A stretch of DNA of 64,000 nucleotides from Bimuria novae-zelandiae CBS 107.79. Lineage: Eukaryota; Ascomycota; Dothideomycetes; Pleosporales; Didymosphaeriaceae. The position numbers were made by a program, and so were the translations under genes. Shown piece after piece: positions 24,863 through 36,965 of the stretch. The first letter of the stretch is position 1. Each line of letters starts with the position of its first letter. The notes beneath the pieces are model-generated. The model worked only from the letters and a program-made list of their open reading frames with translations, did not search any database and had not been told where the DNA came from. The stretch covers positions 2,223,252 through 2,287,251 of the forward strand of contig ML976657.1 in NCBI GenBank assembly GCA_010015655.1, read 5' to 3'.

Positions 24863-25188
24863 AGTTCACAACCGATCTCCCCGCCTTGGTGGCCACTTCA
24901 CTTTTCTTCTTTGCCCCGGCGGTCACAGCCTGGGATTTTGAAATCTTTGACGGCGACTGCGTCACTTCAACCGATCTTCAAACTGGAAACGGAGACCTAG
25001 AGTGCCAGACCACGCCAGACCCACACGAGTGTTTCCGCATCTCAAACATGGGTAATTGCGAGCTGTACTTGCACGCGTCAAAGGAGGATTGCGAGAACGG
25101 AGAAAGTGAGCAGTTCTATGATGCTGCCAACGAAGATGTCGACATCAGTCCCATGTTCGCGTGGAACAGCTGGAGTGTGCTCTGCTAG
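24859..25188 (+). CDS. Small secreted cysteine-rich protein (effector candidate)
   Basis: 109 aa, intronless. A clear signal peptide (MKFTTDLPALVATSLFFFAP followed by AVTA) with cleavage expected after Ala24 leaves a mature protein of 85 aa. The mature part is acidic and has six cysteines, enough for three disulfide bonds, the last being the C-terminal residue (SWSVLC). No known fold is recognised. It lies 825 bp from the end of the transposon island. Small size, secretion signal, cysteine content and repeat-proximal location are the usual features of fungal effector or antimicrobial-type proteins, but function is inference. Translation context CAAAAATGA is favourable for initiation. Confidence 0.75.
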   Translation: MKFTTDLPALVATSLFFFAPAVTAWDFEIFDGDCVTSTDLQTGNGDLECQTTPDPHECFRISNMGNCELYLHASKEDCENGESEQFYDAANEDVDISPMFAWNSWSVLC

Positions 25189-25822
25189 GCCACACGCAGA
25201 CCCGCTCTCACAACGAAAACGGTGGCGAGTTGGGACGCGGAATGGAAAGGTGCGAAGATACCATAGATCATCACTATATAAACGATCGGATCTTATCCAT
25301 AAGTCCCAAGACATTCCAAAAAGCTTGCTTCCACCGAGACACTTCACCACACTGCATCTTTCACTACAAAACTTAAATTAAGAAATCCGTTTCTTCAAAG
25401 CCCTTATCTTCAGCATAATTTAGTTGCACCCTAGCATAGCCTCTTCCCAGCGCCATTCTAGCTAGACCATCACATGCACTCTTTAATCGTGCTATACAAG
25501 CCGATTACTCCTACGCCACAGTGGACGCCACAACCAATTTCGGCGTTGGCTACAATACTCGATATGCATACGGCACGCGACTAAAAAGTCTTAAAGCAAG
25601 CCAAAAAATGCTATACATTTCACTTTCGTGTACTACAAGGCCCAGCGCAAGAGTCATAGATAGCAACTGATTTGGAGCTTGTTGTAAACGCATCGTGCCT
25701 CAAACGGTGACTCAACCCCGCCCCCGCCAATTTGAGTTGCTAGAGTCTCCGCGCACACTTTATTTCTCCAACGACACAGTCACAACAACTTCGCACAACC
25801 CCCGAACGCGTCAATTGTCGCC
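25189..25822. promoter_or_regulatory. Intergenic: upstream region of the AsnRS gene
   Basis: 634 bp between the small secreted protein and asparaginyl-tRNA synthetase. The last 100 bp before the ATG are C-rich and purine-poor, as in many highly expressed fungal promoters. Open frames here overlap and are not convincing. Confidence 0.45.
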
Positions 25823-27661
25823 ATGGCGGAATTCACATACTATATCGACGAAGACGTCGGCCAGGACATCGACACCCAAGCCGGCGACGAGAGCCTGCCC
25901 TTCAAGTCGCTGGGCTTCGCCGTCCTCATCCACGGCGAGTCACACAAATTCCTTACGCGTAAGAGCGTCACCGGCGAAATCCCCGAAGGCTCAGATGCCT
26001 CGGCGCGCCTGGAATGGAAGCCTGCGGCCAAAGCTGCCCTGAAGAAGGCTGTCAACTACGCAAAGACACAGAAGAAGAAGGCGGAGAAGGCGCAAGAGCA
26101 AGAAGCCCGGGATGCGAAGGTTCTGGCAGATCGGACGAAAGTCTTGGACGAGGCGAAGAAGATCACACTCGAAGAGGATAAGAGCCTCCCTGCACCAGTC
26201 AAAATCAAGCTCGACGACACGGATCCAGAAAAGGTCAAGCTCGGCGATGGCAAGGACGTCAAGGGCACACGAGTACGAGTGTTTGGACGGGTACACCGCG
26301 AGCGAAGACAGAAGGAGAACATGTTCATCACGCTGAGAGACGGATACGGATTCATGCAGGTCATTCTCCAAGGCCAGCTTGCGAAGACGTACGATGCGCT
26401 TACACTGACCCGCGAGACGAGCATGGAGATCCTCGGCGAGCTGCGGGAGGTACCAGAGGGAGCACACGCCCCGAACGGCCGGGAACTGCACGCCGACTAC
26501 TACGTTATCCACCCCGGGTGGCAGGCTGCGGGTGGAGACGAGGCCATCACCAACCGTGTATCGAAAGACACCGAGCATGCGACTCTGCTAGACCTCAGAC
26601 ATCTTACTCTTCGCGGTGAGACGGCATCAAAGGTCTTGATTGTACGAGATGCCGTAGAGTGGGCATTCCATGTCGCGTACAAGGAGCTTCGATTGTAGGT
26701 CCTTCCGATCCATCACTTGTCTCTGTCCAGTGCTAATACACTTTATAGCCGCAAGGTTAGCCCGCCAGCTCTCGTACAGACTATGGTCGAAGGTGGTGCC
26801 ACCCTTTTCGGCCTTCCCTACTACAACGAGGAGGCTTTCCTGACACAATCTTCACAACTGTACCTCGAGACTTGCCTACCCTCAATGGGCGACGTCTACT
26901 GCATTGAGAAGTCCTTCCGCGCTGAGAAGTCCCTCACCCGACGGCATCTGGCTGAATACACCCACGTCGAGGCTGAGTTGGACTTTGTCCACTTCGACGA
27001 CCTGCTTGACCATCTGGAGACCCTCATGTGCCGTGTCCTCGAAGTTGCCCTGGAAGACCCCACCATCAAGCAGTACGTCCAGGACCTCAACCCTGAGTTC
27101 CAGATGCCCGAACGACCATTCAAGCGCATGAAGTACTCGGAAGCTATCGACTGGCTCAACGAGCACAACATTGAGAACGAGGAGGGCAAGCCGCACGCAT
27201 TCGGCGACGACATCGCTGAAGCCGCCGAGCGCAGGATGACCGACATCATCAACCGTCCCATCTTCCTCACCCACTTCCCCACTGAGATCAAGGCTTTCTA
27301 CATGCTGAAAGACAAGGAGGACCCGCGAGTGACCGAGAGCGTGGACTGCCTGATGCCCGGCGTCGGCGAAATCGTGGGCGGCAGCATGAGAATCGACCAG
27401 CACGAGGAATTAATGGCGGCGTTCAAGAGGGAGGGCATCGATCCGTCCAGCTACTACTGGTACACGGATCAGAGGAAGTAAGTCACGACCCACACTGTAC
27501 GCTACTTGCAACGTCCGCTAACAACATTCTGTAGGTACGGCAGCTCCCCTCACGGCGGCTACGGCCTTGGTCTCGAGCGCTTCCTTGCATGGCTCTGCAA
27601 GCAGCACACCGTCCGCGACACGTGCCTATACCCGCGCTACTTTGGTCGCTGCAAGCCGTAG
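25823..27661 (+). CDS. DED81: Cytosolic asparaginyl-tRNA synthetase
   Basis: Class IIb synthetase charging tRNA-Asn in the cytosol. Exons 25823-26694, 26749-27477 and 27535-27661 give 575 aa, normal for fungi; introns are 54 and 57 nt and rejoin as [16 protein letters not shown] and [14 protein letters not shown] charged N-terminal extension precedes an OB-fold anticodon-binding domain ([19 protein letters not shown]). The catalytic core has motif 1 around SPPALVQT, motif 2 ([20 protein letters not shown]) and motif 3 ([14 protein letters not shown]). The end, [10 protein letters not shown], is typical of AsnRS and separates it from the related AspRS. Confidence 0.96.
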
Positions 27662-29485
27662 ACACGCCCTGCCTTCTCTCTTTTCTCTTTCCCTTCTCTC
27701 GTGAGTCTCGTCCAGAGACGGTTTTCACTCCTCCATAGACATAGCTACATAGTCCCACGAACCCAGCAAGACTCTGCTCGAGTAGAGTAGTTCCAAGAGC
27801 GCCGTGTACCACAGCTCCATTTTGTGTCCCCATAGAAATGAATCATACCCAATCGCCGCGCTGAAACATCGTCTCTTGTGCCATCCATCCATCCATCCAC
27901 TCATCCCAGCCCTTCCAGTCCTCGCACGCATGCATGACTCACACGCCGCCCTCTCCGTGCCACCACGTCCTCTACACTCTACATTCAATCCCAAACGCAG
28001 GATGCATGTGATGCCGCTGACGCTCACTTGCTGATCTTACCCTCGCCGCATCAGGCATAGCCCCCCCTGCAACTGTTTCGGACTACGTGCTACGTACGTG
28101 TCAAACTCAGCCTATGCCAACCCATCCTATCCTATATCGCGAGACAGTCGTCCTACGTCCTCCACGTCAGCCCGAGGGCATGGACGTGGGTCCGATCAGC
28201 GACGAGCGGCGCGTATATGCTGTGCCCGTGTCGAGCCTTAGCGGTGCGAGGGTGGGGTGGGGTGACCGGAGGGAGGGGCGAGGCAGAATTGTACAAGTAT
28301 GCTGGGATGGGATGGTGGTGAAGAGGGAGGGAAGGAACCCTGGGAAGGGAAGGGGAGGATATCGCGAGGAAGGAGGGTTTGCATGGTACATGTGGGGTGC
28401 GGGTGCTTGAAGCTTCCTCAGGGTACGAAACACCTTACATCATCGGCAGTCTAGCTCGACGTGCTTCCGGATCGAGAGGATGAAGTCGGTGTCTTAAATA
28501 GATCACAGACACTATGGTCAACCCTGTGGAAATTCGCGTCAAACAAGACATTTAGTATCGCACGCATCGGCTGGCCTAGAATGTCAACCAACAGTCTTGT
28601 ATAGAAGTCATTGCAAGAAACAGGTAGATAACCATCACAGAAGAACAAACATCGCGTCACAGCCTCGAGCCCAAACTCTCTGATTCGTATCGCTAAGCCT
28701 ACATCTCCACAAAGCTGTCTGTCTGGTATGCAAACCCTTCCTCCCTTCCTATCTCTGAACCCGGCGCCCAATACCCAGACCCATCCCACGCAACAAAAAC
28801 ACAAATCGCATTCGAACAAGCTGCAATAACAAACCCGTAGCCAGTGGTCGAGCAGACCAATAAAACACTCGCAAAAAGGCGCCAGGCTGAAAAGCTCCAC
28901 GCCCAAAGCCAGGCTAAAACATGTGAGTGAGCCCATAATGCCGGATGAAAAAAACTCCACGCTATGCAGTGACGTGCAGAGGTACTCTCTGCATCTTCGC
29001 AGTAAAAACATACACTTATCGAGCCGCAAGTCTGATCCGAGAGAGACGAGACCCGGGGTGTCGCGGACAGTAGGAAAGCAGATAGTACAAGCGCTGCTCG
29101 CGCTGAGTCGAACATGCGCATAGAACCCGGGATAGAGACCAGGATAAAGGGAAGCACACACCGAGCGCGCAGACGCCGAGATAACAGCGAGCATCGGCCG
29201 TGAAAGGGTGCGAAGCTTTTTAGGAACACATGTCCAGAATGGGGGTGGCTGGGCAAGGTGCGCTAGTGGCGAGGATTTCGCTTATGACACGGGAGGAAAT
29301 CGGTTGGGATACGGCGGGTCAAATAGGGGTCGAGGGACCGGGCCCCGAAAGAAGACTCGCGTGAGGAGGAGACCGAATGAGAGACTTGATAAGATCCGCT
29401 GGACTGTCGAAGATGTTGGGACATCGATGACTGAGCGAGTGGTCGATGGTACCAAGTCCAAGGCCGACGGTCGCTAGACCGGGTT
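27662..29485. other. 1.8-kb intergenic region
   Basis: Lies between convergent genes AsnRS (+) and the Rco1-like gene (-), so it has two 3' ends and no obvious need for a promoter. It contains a short CCAT microsatellite at about 27881-27898. A 247-codon minus-strand frame at 28451-29194 is extremely rich in Cys and is not convincing as protein. A non-coding transcript is possible but nothing specific supports it. Confidence 0.45.
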
Positions 29486-32400
29486 TCAGGATGAGGTAGC
29501 ACCACCAAGACGCGCCTTGATCAGCTCCTGCAGCTTCAGAAGCTCTTCGCGTTCCTTGTCGGAGACTGGCGGTGGTGCAGCGGTGTTGATAGCTGTGACG
29601 ACAGCATTCGGAGCTTCGGCCTGTTTCACGTGTATTAGCGCCAATCATACCTTCCAGGTCAGGAAGGGATCAAATTACAGTGAGACTGAGAATGAGCGCG
29701 TCGACGCTGTTCTCGTTGAGGCCAATGTCCGTTTCTTTGCTGGCTAGCTTCGCAAGATTGAGGGCAGCTTGCTGTTGCTGGATCGGGCGAACGGCAAAAT
29801 TCTGCATTGAAGACCTGCGCTGCGCCTGGCTCTGGGCAAGCTTTACTGCCTTGCTGATGCGACCACTAGACGAATCAGTATTTTGGAGGATGAATAATAT
29901 AGCTACATGCACTTACATCTTGACTTTTTCGACGAAATCGAGGATGAGACCCTTCTCGGGCACGCGGTAGACCATCGAATTGCTGTCCTTCTCTTCGCTA
30001 CCAAAGACGTAATTGCCCTCGCCATCAGTATCATCGTCGGGATCGTTAATAACATCAATCAGCCCGTTGTTGCGAATCCCACGTGAGAAGGTTGGTTGGA
30101 TGACCTGCGGATGCCTAGGCTTGCGCACCTTCCGGCCAAGCCGAGAAAATGGCGCGTCGACCATGACAGTGTCTTGTGCACCGCTGATGTCGTTCTGCGC
30201 AACAAGGCCGCTGCGAAAATCGTGCTCTATGTGACGCGGGCAACGCCACGCGTCACGATGCGAAGACTCAAGGTTGATGTGCGGCGGGTTTGCCATGGGA
30301 GGATCCAGGCAGTCCAGGTGCCAATAAACTGCGCCCGGGCAGTAGTCGCACTTCAGCATCTGACGTTTGCCGCCAGAAGTCTGCCCACAAGACGCACACA
30401 AGATGGGCTTATCCCCATCGAAAACCTTCGTGTAATCAGGCCTCTGATAGCCATAGCCACTGTTTTTGGAACTGTGCACAGTCAGTCGATCACGCCAGCA
30501 AGCGAGACGCGTCACACTTACAGAGGGAATTTCTTTACGTCTTCGTAGTAAGATCCATCAGGACGTGCAGCGACGTTCTCAAAGTGAGTTTGAATGTCTG
30601 TTGGCAATGCAAATGCGCGCGAGTTGATGGATTCGAGTGACTGGAAGAGGGGTGCCAAAGGCGTCTCGACGGCGAAATCCTCGGCTGATTTCTTCTTTGC
30701 CTCGCAAACATGGCAGTAGAACTCACCACTAGGAGCATCTAGACGCGGTGGGTCGCAACATAGAAAGTGGAAGACGCGTGGGCAGGTCTCGCAGCAGACA
30801 AACTCGCCGGCACCTCTGCAAGCTGAACAAAGGTCATCGCTCTCCGATGGAGGCGAGTCCTGACAAGGTGTTAGAGGAGGCGAAAATGTTGAACTCGGAG
30901 GCGAGTATGGATATTTTGGAGGGTTGATATTTGTGGCGATAATCATGGGTGCTGGTGGACGAGAGGTGGATGACTGTTGTTGACGGAGTGTGGTGGAGGG
31001 AAGATGGTGTGGTTGGGTGGAGCGGGAATTTGAGTGGCACTTACTGGGTCGTTGTCATCAGGCCCCGACTGTCTCGAACCGCCACCACCAGTATGTGGGA
31101 TTCCAGCAATAGGCCCATCGCGATTCTTAACCGGCCTAAGCACAAAATACGTTAGTTTGCTTCATTAAATTCAGGAAACTGGGAGACGGTGATGCAAACA
31201 CGAGAAACCACGTTGAGCTTGCTCAGTCGATGGTTGTATCCCTGCATGAAACGGGTACTGGCGTCGTCCAGCGCCCCAACACAACGTGACAGGGATGCGT
31301 AGCAACACGAGGATAGGAAGTACTTACGATTTCTTGGTGCGAGCTGATTGATGTGCCTGGCCAGCCTGCCCGTTGTTCAGCTTCAAGCGCTTCGTCGGCA
31401 TGTGGCTGACGGCTGCAGGCGTCGATGGTCGGCTCGTCGCTGCCGAATCAGGGTGAGGTGACGAGAAGAACGAGCTCTCCCGTCCACGCTTCATGCCGCT
31501 AGTTTGAAGAGTCATGCTGTTGCGCGCAGAGGGTCGGCCTACTCGTCGCGGCCGGTTGATGTCGCCTGGCGGTCCCATGGCAGCAATAGACTCGGTCATG
31601 GATGCAGTCTCGTCGTCCTCAAAGCGCATGTCTGACATCGGAGCGTACCCAGATAGCTGATCACCAAAGCGGTCTTGCTGGTCTTGAGCGAGCTCCTGGC
31701 GCCGCTTCACGATCTCTGCGTCCTCTGCGAGCTGCTCTGCGGTGCGCAGCACGTTTTGCTTGAATCGCTTTCCACTTGGTTTGGCGGGCGGCTTTTCAGA
31801 GTTGCTCCGAGAGATGGCTGGTTTCTTGGGGCGACCTCCCAAGTTTTTCTTCTTAATGGGAGCTAGGGTGTCATTGCCGTTCGCCTGGAGAGTGGGTTGA
31901 GGTGGTCCGGTGTGCAAGATGTCTTCGTCGACCTCGGAGAGTCCGGAGTCGCTGCCTGCAGGCGACTTGGGAACAGGAGTTGGAGCAGTAGAAGCGTCAG
32001 CGCCCACATCCGCCTCGCTGCTAAGGGCAGGAGCGCCGTTTGCAGCGCGTTTCCGGGGTGACTTGGATCCCATCCTGGGGGCGGGTGGAGTGGATGCTTC
32101 GGTTGCTGAGAAGGCTGGGGCAGTACTGAACGGGTGGGGATTTGCTCGGACAGCTTCGACATCGTCGGATGAGTCTGCAGGAGAGGAGTCGGTGGGAGCA
32201 ATAATGACAGGCTGAACTTCGAGGTTGGTGGGGTAAGCGCCTTCACCGCCAGCTGCTGGTGAAGACACTTCACCGTCGCCCCGTGCGGTGGATGTCTTGA
32301 CGGCTTTGGCAACTTCTTCGGCTTTCTGGACTCTCAGCTCCCGCTTGACTTTCTTCTTTTCGCTCTTCACGAAGGAGCGAAATTTTGACCAATCCTCTGC

Positions 32401-33189
32401 CGTCTCCTTCTGGTTTATGATCCCATGAAGAGCATGCGCCAGCGCTGCATCGGTCTTGCCAACGTTGAACAGGCGCCTAAGCGCGATGCCGACATTAGGT
32501 CGGTTGTCCCTGATTGAACGAGCGTGGGCATCATTCACGGCTATCTCGATAGTTTGCATCATTGCGGCGTCCAGACCGCGGGCAGGCACGTTGGCTTGTG
32601 TGGTTGCTGCTGCGGGAGCTGCTGATGGTGTGGGTCTGAGGCCGTTCTCCGCCGGTGACTTCGCGGTGGCTGGGGTTTTGCTGTGCGCGGGGCCTTTGCC
32701 CCTGACGGGCGTCTTGGTGCCATGCGAGGTCTTCTGCTTCTTCTTGGGGTGCGTCTTCGGCTTGTAGTCGTCGTCGTCTTCTTCATCTTGCTCTGCAAAC
32801 GGCATTTGGAGGTCGTCGTCCTCGTCCATGGGCTCAGACTCGTCCCGCTCGACCTCGGGGGCAGGCGTAAGCTCGGGCGTGGATGCCTCCTCTTCACCGA
32901 ATACCGCGCTCTGCCTGCTAATGGCGGGGCCCTTGACAAGCATCTCTCCCAAGCTGCGGGCCTTTTGCCGGGCTTTGGTCGTCGGGGGCACGCCGAGGGG
33001 GGCCATGGTCGAAAGCACCCCTGCGGGTGCAAAGCCGTGCTCTTCGAAGGAGGGCGCCGGGTTTTGGGGGGCGGGCTCTACCCACGAGTCCAGGGAGCTT
33101 TGCATCTTTTTCCGCGGTTCGGTGTCGAAGGGTGACGAGTGGCCGTGGGTGGTGGGAGTGCTTGTTCGCGACTTGCGGACGGCCGGCAT
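29486..33189 (-). CDS. Two-PHD-finger chromatin protein, Rco1-like
   Basis: Resembles Rco1, a subunit of the Rpd3S histone deacetylase complex that recognises nucleosomes behind RNA polymerase II. Six exons: 31328-33189, 31045-31135, 30522-30859, 29917-30471, 29679-29865 and 29486-29620, giving 1,055 aa. Introns are 192, 185, 50, 51 and 58 nt. The first 620 residues are disordered, with acidic, Pro/Ala-rich and basic stretches. PHD1 is about 660-705 (LCSACRGAGEFVCCETCPRV, HxxCC, CHVC). PHD2 is about 787-846 (ILCASCGQTS, LKCDYC, HLDCLDPP, WRCPRH). A helical C-terminal tail follows. The start is the ATG at 33189; a 52-nt 5'-UTR intron (33204-33255, with CTGAC branch site) lies just upstream. 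Assignment to Rco1 rather than another two-PHD protein is likely, not certain. Confidence 0.85.
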
Positions 33190-34431
33190 AGCGACGACGG
33201 CCACTGCAGCTTTGTCAGCGCACTGCGCAAGGGAACAGGCTCAATGCATACTTACCACGCGTGCTATCTGGAATCCGGAGCAGCAGACAGCGCGTTCGAA
33301 GCTGCGTGCGTCGCGGCGCGCGTAGGAGGCTGGGTTGCTGAGGGAAGATGGTCGGGACTGGAGATGTTCGCAGCTCGCCAAAATCGACAGCGGGCTCCCT
33401 GTTGATTACTTCACCAACACGACAGCAAAAATTGACGCCTTCCGAAAGAGATAATAACGAGAATGGCTGATTTGAGCTAGAGCTAGTAGAAGTGGAAAAC
33501 CCAGTTTAGTTAAGTTTCGAGAATGAGGGTTGTGGGGTGTACGAGTGAGAGCGAGGAATCTGAGGAGGAGGCGGCAGTTATATATACTATGGGCGTGGGT
33601 CATTCACCTCACTGTCATGTTCCCCGCGGAACGCAAAGCGCGCCCGGTGAAGGACTCTTTCAACGCAGTGAAGCTGTCTCGAGCAACACATTGTCATTGA
33701 TGTTTGCAGCACATGAACCTGCACCACACCCTGGCTCAGGGGGCCACCAGGGGCTCCTCTGCCTCGAAGCCAAGTATGGTTGAGACGTAGACTATATGTA
33801 TATCCAGTCATACGAGATTCTTGTGGCCTTGATTTTGTAGTGCAATGCAGGTAGATAACTGGAACAGCTCCTCTTCGTTATCGCGGACATGTGTCCTCCC
33901 AGGATGCATACTGCGGAGGCCGACTGTACAAACTCCAACGATCCATGTAGGACTATGCAGGACTGTCCTTCCTGCATGTAAAGTATTGCACTTTGTGCTA
34001 CCTTACCGATTGATAGCAGCATAGCTCCGCTGCCCCCTTCCTCGCGGTCTCTGTGCCTCACATTTCTTGCCAATGCACATCAACAGATGAACCACAGGTC
34101 GGAACGTCCACCGTATGGAAGTTTCCCAGTTTGCGAGTACAGTTCACGGGACTCATGCCAACATAATTTTTATTTCCACATACTGTTTAGCTACTTACGG
34201 GCCAGGCTCGGCCAAAAACACACTGCCGAGAGTGACCGAGAGCAACGCAAACGTCTACCGTAAGAGCACCAGTTCAAGACGACGACAAGGATAACCCTAC
34301 GCTACGATTGTTCTCAAAATGAGAAATGGCTGGAATCCCTCGAGTAGCAGTACAATGTTCGTCAGGTAGGGGAGCTGGCAGCCTCGACAAACATGGTTTC
34401 CGTGATCCCATGTTTTGCGGGACAGGTATGT
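33190..34431. other. Intergenic: Rco1-like upstream region and PA2G4-like 3' flank
   Basis: Contains the 5' UTR and promoter side of the Rco1-like gene up to about 33,600. The remaining 800 bp show no coding signature, repeat or RNA gene. Confidence 0.5.
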
Positions 34432-36291
34432 TTACTCCTCATCATCGCTCTCCTCAGCGCCACCACCGGCCGCAGCCTTCTTGGCGGGCTTCTTCTTCTT
34501 CTTTCGGTTCTTGGTCCTGCATGCATCATTAGCACTTGCTTCCTGCCAACTTGTGTACCATTCGTGCTAGTGTGATGCAATGAGGACCCGAGTGTGTCCG
34601 ATGACTTTTGAGGCCCGGTGTGGCAGGTGGACAAATGTGCGCAGGAGCTATAGGATTACTTACGAAGTCTTGCCAATCGGTTGCTCGAGGATCTTGAGCA
34701 CTTCCTCATCCGTGATCTTCTTATCCGTCTTGTACTTGGACACATCGGCCGCCAGTGGCTGGGCCAGACGCGTGATACCGTTCTTGGTGACAGCTGGGAT
34801 GCATTAGCAAAGTCACAATCAAGATCATTTGTGCATTTGGAAGAACAAAGCAAATGATATAAAACCTCAACACTACCGACCGGCGCACCCATCATCTCTA
34901 TCATACCAGGGAAAGCAATACAGAGGCTGAGAACGCGTAGACGGACGCCACACTGGGGCAACGTCCTCGTGATTCAGCCTCTGACCTGTATGCCCTATGG
35001 TCATAAATAGATAGAGGATGAACCTGTGTAGGTAGTTTGCTGTATCTCGTATGCATTGATTGCAAAAAGTGCTCGAGCAAGACCGAAAAGGTGGGGGTTT
35101 GCAAACGTACCAATAGTCGAGAAAAGCCTAGCAACAGGTTCATTGCCCTTGTCACCGACAACTTCGTACTGGCGGAGCACGCCACCACGTACGCACTCGA
35201 TGACACCGACCTTGGCGGCCTTCTCGTCATCGAGCTGCCTTAAGCTGAAGGGGAAAGTGCCGTACTTCTTGACGACCTCTGAAAGTAGCTGCCTGGAGCT
35301 GGGGCGCGTGAGACCGTATCGAGTAGCAGTACGGCGGTGAAGAGTGGTCCGCTTGCCGTCGATAGTTTTGACCTTGCCGGTACCCAAGCTGACACCCATC
35401 TCCACACCCCAAACCTCGCCTACTTCTGGGAGACCTTCACCTTTGACGCCTTCTCCGGGAGCGAGAATGATCTTCTTCTTGGCCTCAATCTCGTTGTGCT
35501 CAAATTGCCAGATGGTGGTGCTCTCGACGAGGTTGCATTCATAGGCTGACGTGACCTTCTCTAGCAGCTGGGTGATCTGAGACTGGGTGTAGGGCCTCCG
35601 CGATGCAGCCTTCTTCTGTTCCTCCTCTGTGCCCTCAACAGGGACGAGACCGGGTGGGAGCATGAGCCTCAGGAGCAGCTCATTTGCGTAATGTGTGGCC
35701 AGGAAGAGGTCTGCTTCACGGCCGCTAACCTCATCAGAGGCGCCAACAATGACAGAGTCGCAGACAATGGCAGGGAAGCCGTCGATCTGCGCTCCGAGCT
35801 GGATCTTGACAACCTCGCCCTCCTTCAACGTGGTCGCGGCTTCCTCGGTGTCGGACTTCAGTGGTGTGTACGGAGTAACGTAGGAGCTCGGAGAGATGGT
35901 CGTGCAGTGGCCAATGCCCTTGGAGACCTTCTTGCCCTTGTACACCTTGGACGTCTCTTCCTCTAGCAGCTTGTCGCCGCGCTCACAGAGCTCGACGATA
36001 TTGGCGTCCGCTTTGATCCATCCTATAGCTGGTCAGTCCACGTCACATGATTGCAGCACCCGCGCGCCGAGTCGACGCACCTGTGACTTCCTTGAGGACC
36101 TTCTCGGCGATGGTAGCGGCCGTCTTGTACTTGGTCAAGGTATCCGGGTTCGCGAGCGTGTAGTCTAGCGCACACAGTTAGCACACGACTCATCAGTTGG
36201 AGCAAACAGCCGCAAGCATAAATGCGCGCTCCGAAGGGTGAATCGTGAACTATAGATGAGTCTTACCGACGGTAGCGGCTTCCTCAGCCAT
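34432..36291 (-). CDS. PA2G4/EBP1-type methionine-aminopeptidase-fold protein
   Basis: Member of the Cdb4/PA2G4 family (M24 fold without peptidase activity), linked to ribosome biogenesis and curved-DNA or RNA binding. Exons: 36267-36291, 36081-36164, 35111-36022, 34664-34793 and 34432-34516, giving 411 aa. Introns are 102, 58, 317 and 147 nt. The N-terminus reads MAEEAATVDYTLANPDTLTK; the core includes KIQLGAQIDGFPAIVCDSV, and FPFSLRQLDDEKAAKVGVIE matches PA2G4. The C-terminus has VTKNGITRLAQP, then a lysine-rich tail (RKKKKKPAKKAAAGGG) ending in acidic residues. The metal-ligand set of true aminopeptidases is not evident. The 317-nt third intron is long for this window. Confidence 0.92.
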
Positions 36292-36965
36292 GGTGACGGG
36301 TGATATGCGTAGTGGACCTTCCTATCGAGTGGATTGAGGTGTGGTTGCGGTCGGGCGCGTACCACTTGTTTTGCGTCGAGGGGCAGGCGGGGCAGAGTGC
36401 TCGCTTAATTAGGCCCCGCTCCGGCATTACGTAGCGCATGTGAATGCATCTCCTGGGCAAGGCCTCACCTTCCTGTTTGCGCCTTTTACGCTTCATTATT
36501 TGTGTACAAGGCAACACACTACCCCCCTTTTTAGCACATCTTTTACAGACTAGAATGCCTCCCTTGGTTAGTTTTACTCTTGTCTCCTGGGTAGGAGCAA
36601 CTAGCAGAAGATCGTGAGCAACTCCAAGTACCACTCCTATGTTAATTACGGATGTAACGACGAGGTCTGCAATAGCTAGGTTTGTGCATGATGCTGTAAC
36701 AAAGGGATATCCAATGCTTGCTAGGCGGTCATATCTCAGATAGTCAAATACGCTTAAGATGACATTACATTCTTTGATATAGGAAGCCTCTTTTGGCTGA
36801 AAACACAGACTTCCTTCAATCCTTCCCAAAGAAATCCCGACTGAGTCATGTTCCTCTCGTCCCTTCGTCCAGCTACAGAGCACACATCTCCTAAGAAGCC
36901 TCCCTCACCTTTATGTACCATTGCATACAATCATCCCTCTAAATCCACAAAGCACCACTTCCGCC
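36292..36965. other. Intergenic region upstream of the PA2G4-like gene
   Basis: 674 bp with the PA2G4-like promoter at its left end and the 3' end of the phosphatase-family gene at its right end. A minus-strand frame from 36284 to 36883 overlaps the PA2G4 start and shows no domain. Nothing else is seen. Confidence 0.5.

Noticed and set aside
27881..27898. CCAT microsatellite
   Set aside because: Only about four to five units; too short to be notable.
28451..29194. 247-codon minus-strand frame rich in cysteine and leucine
   Set aside because: Composition is unlike any protein family, a second long frame overlaps it on the same strand, there is no codon-bias signal, and it lies between two convergent genes.
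36284..36883. 199-codon minus-strand frame overlapping the PA2G4-like start
   Set aside because: No domain, overlaps a certain start codon, and the amino-acid pattern is not protein-like in its second half.
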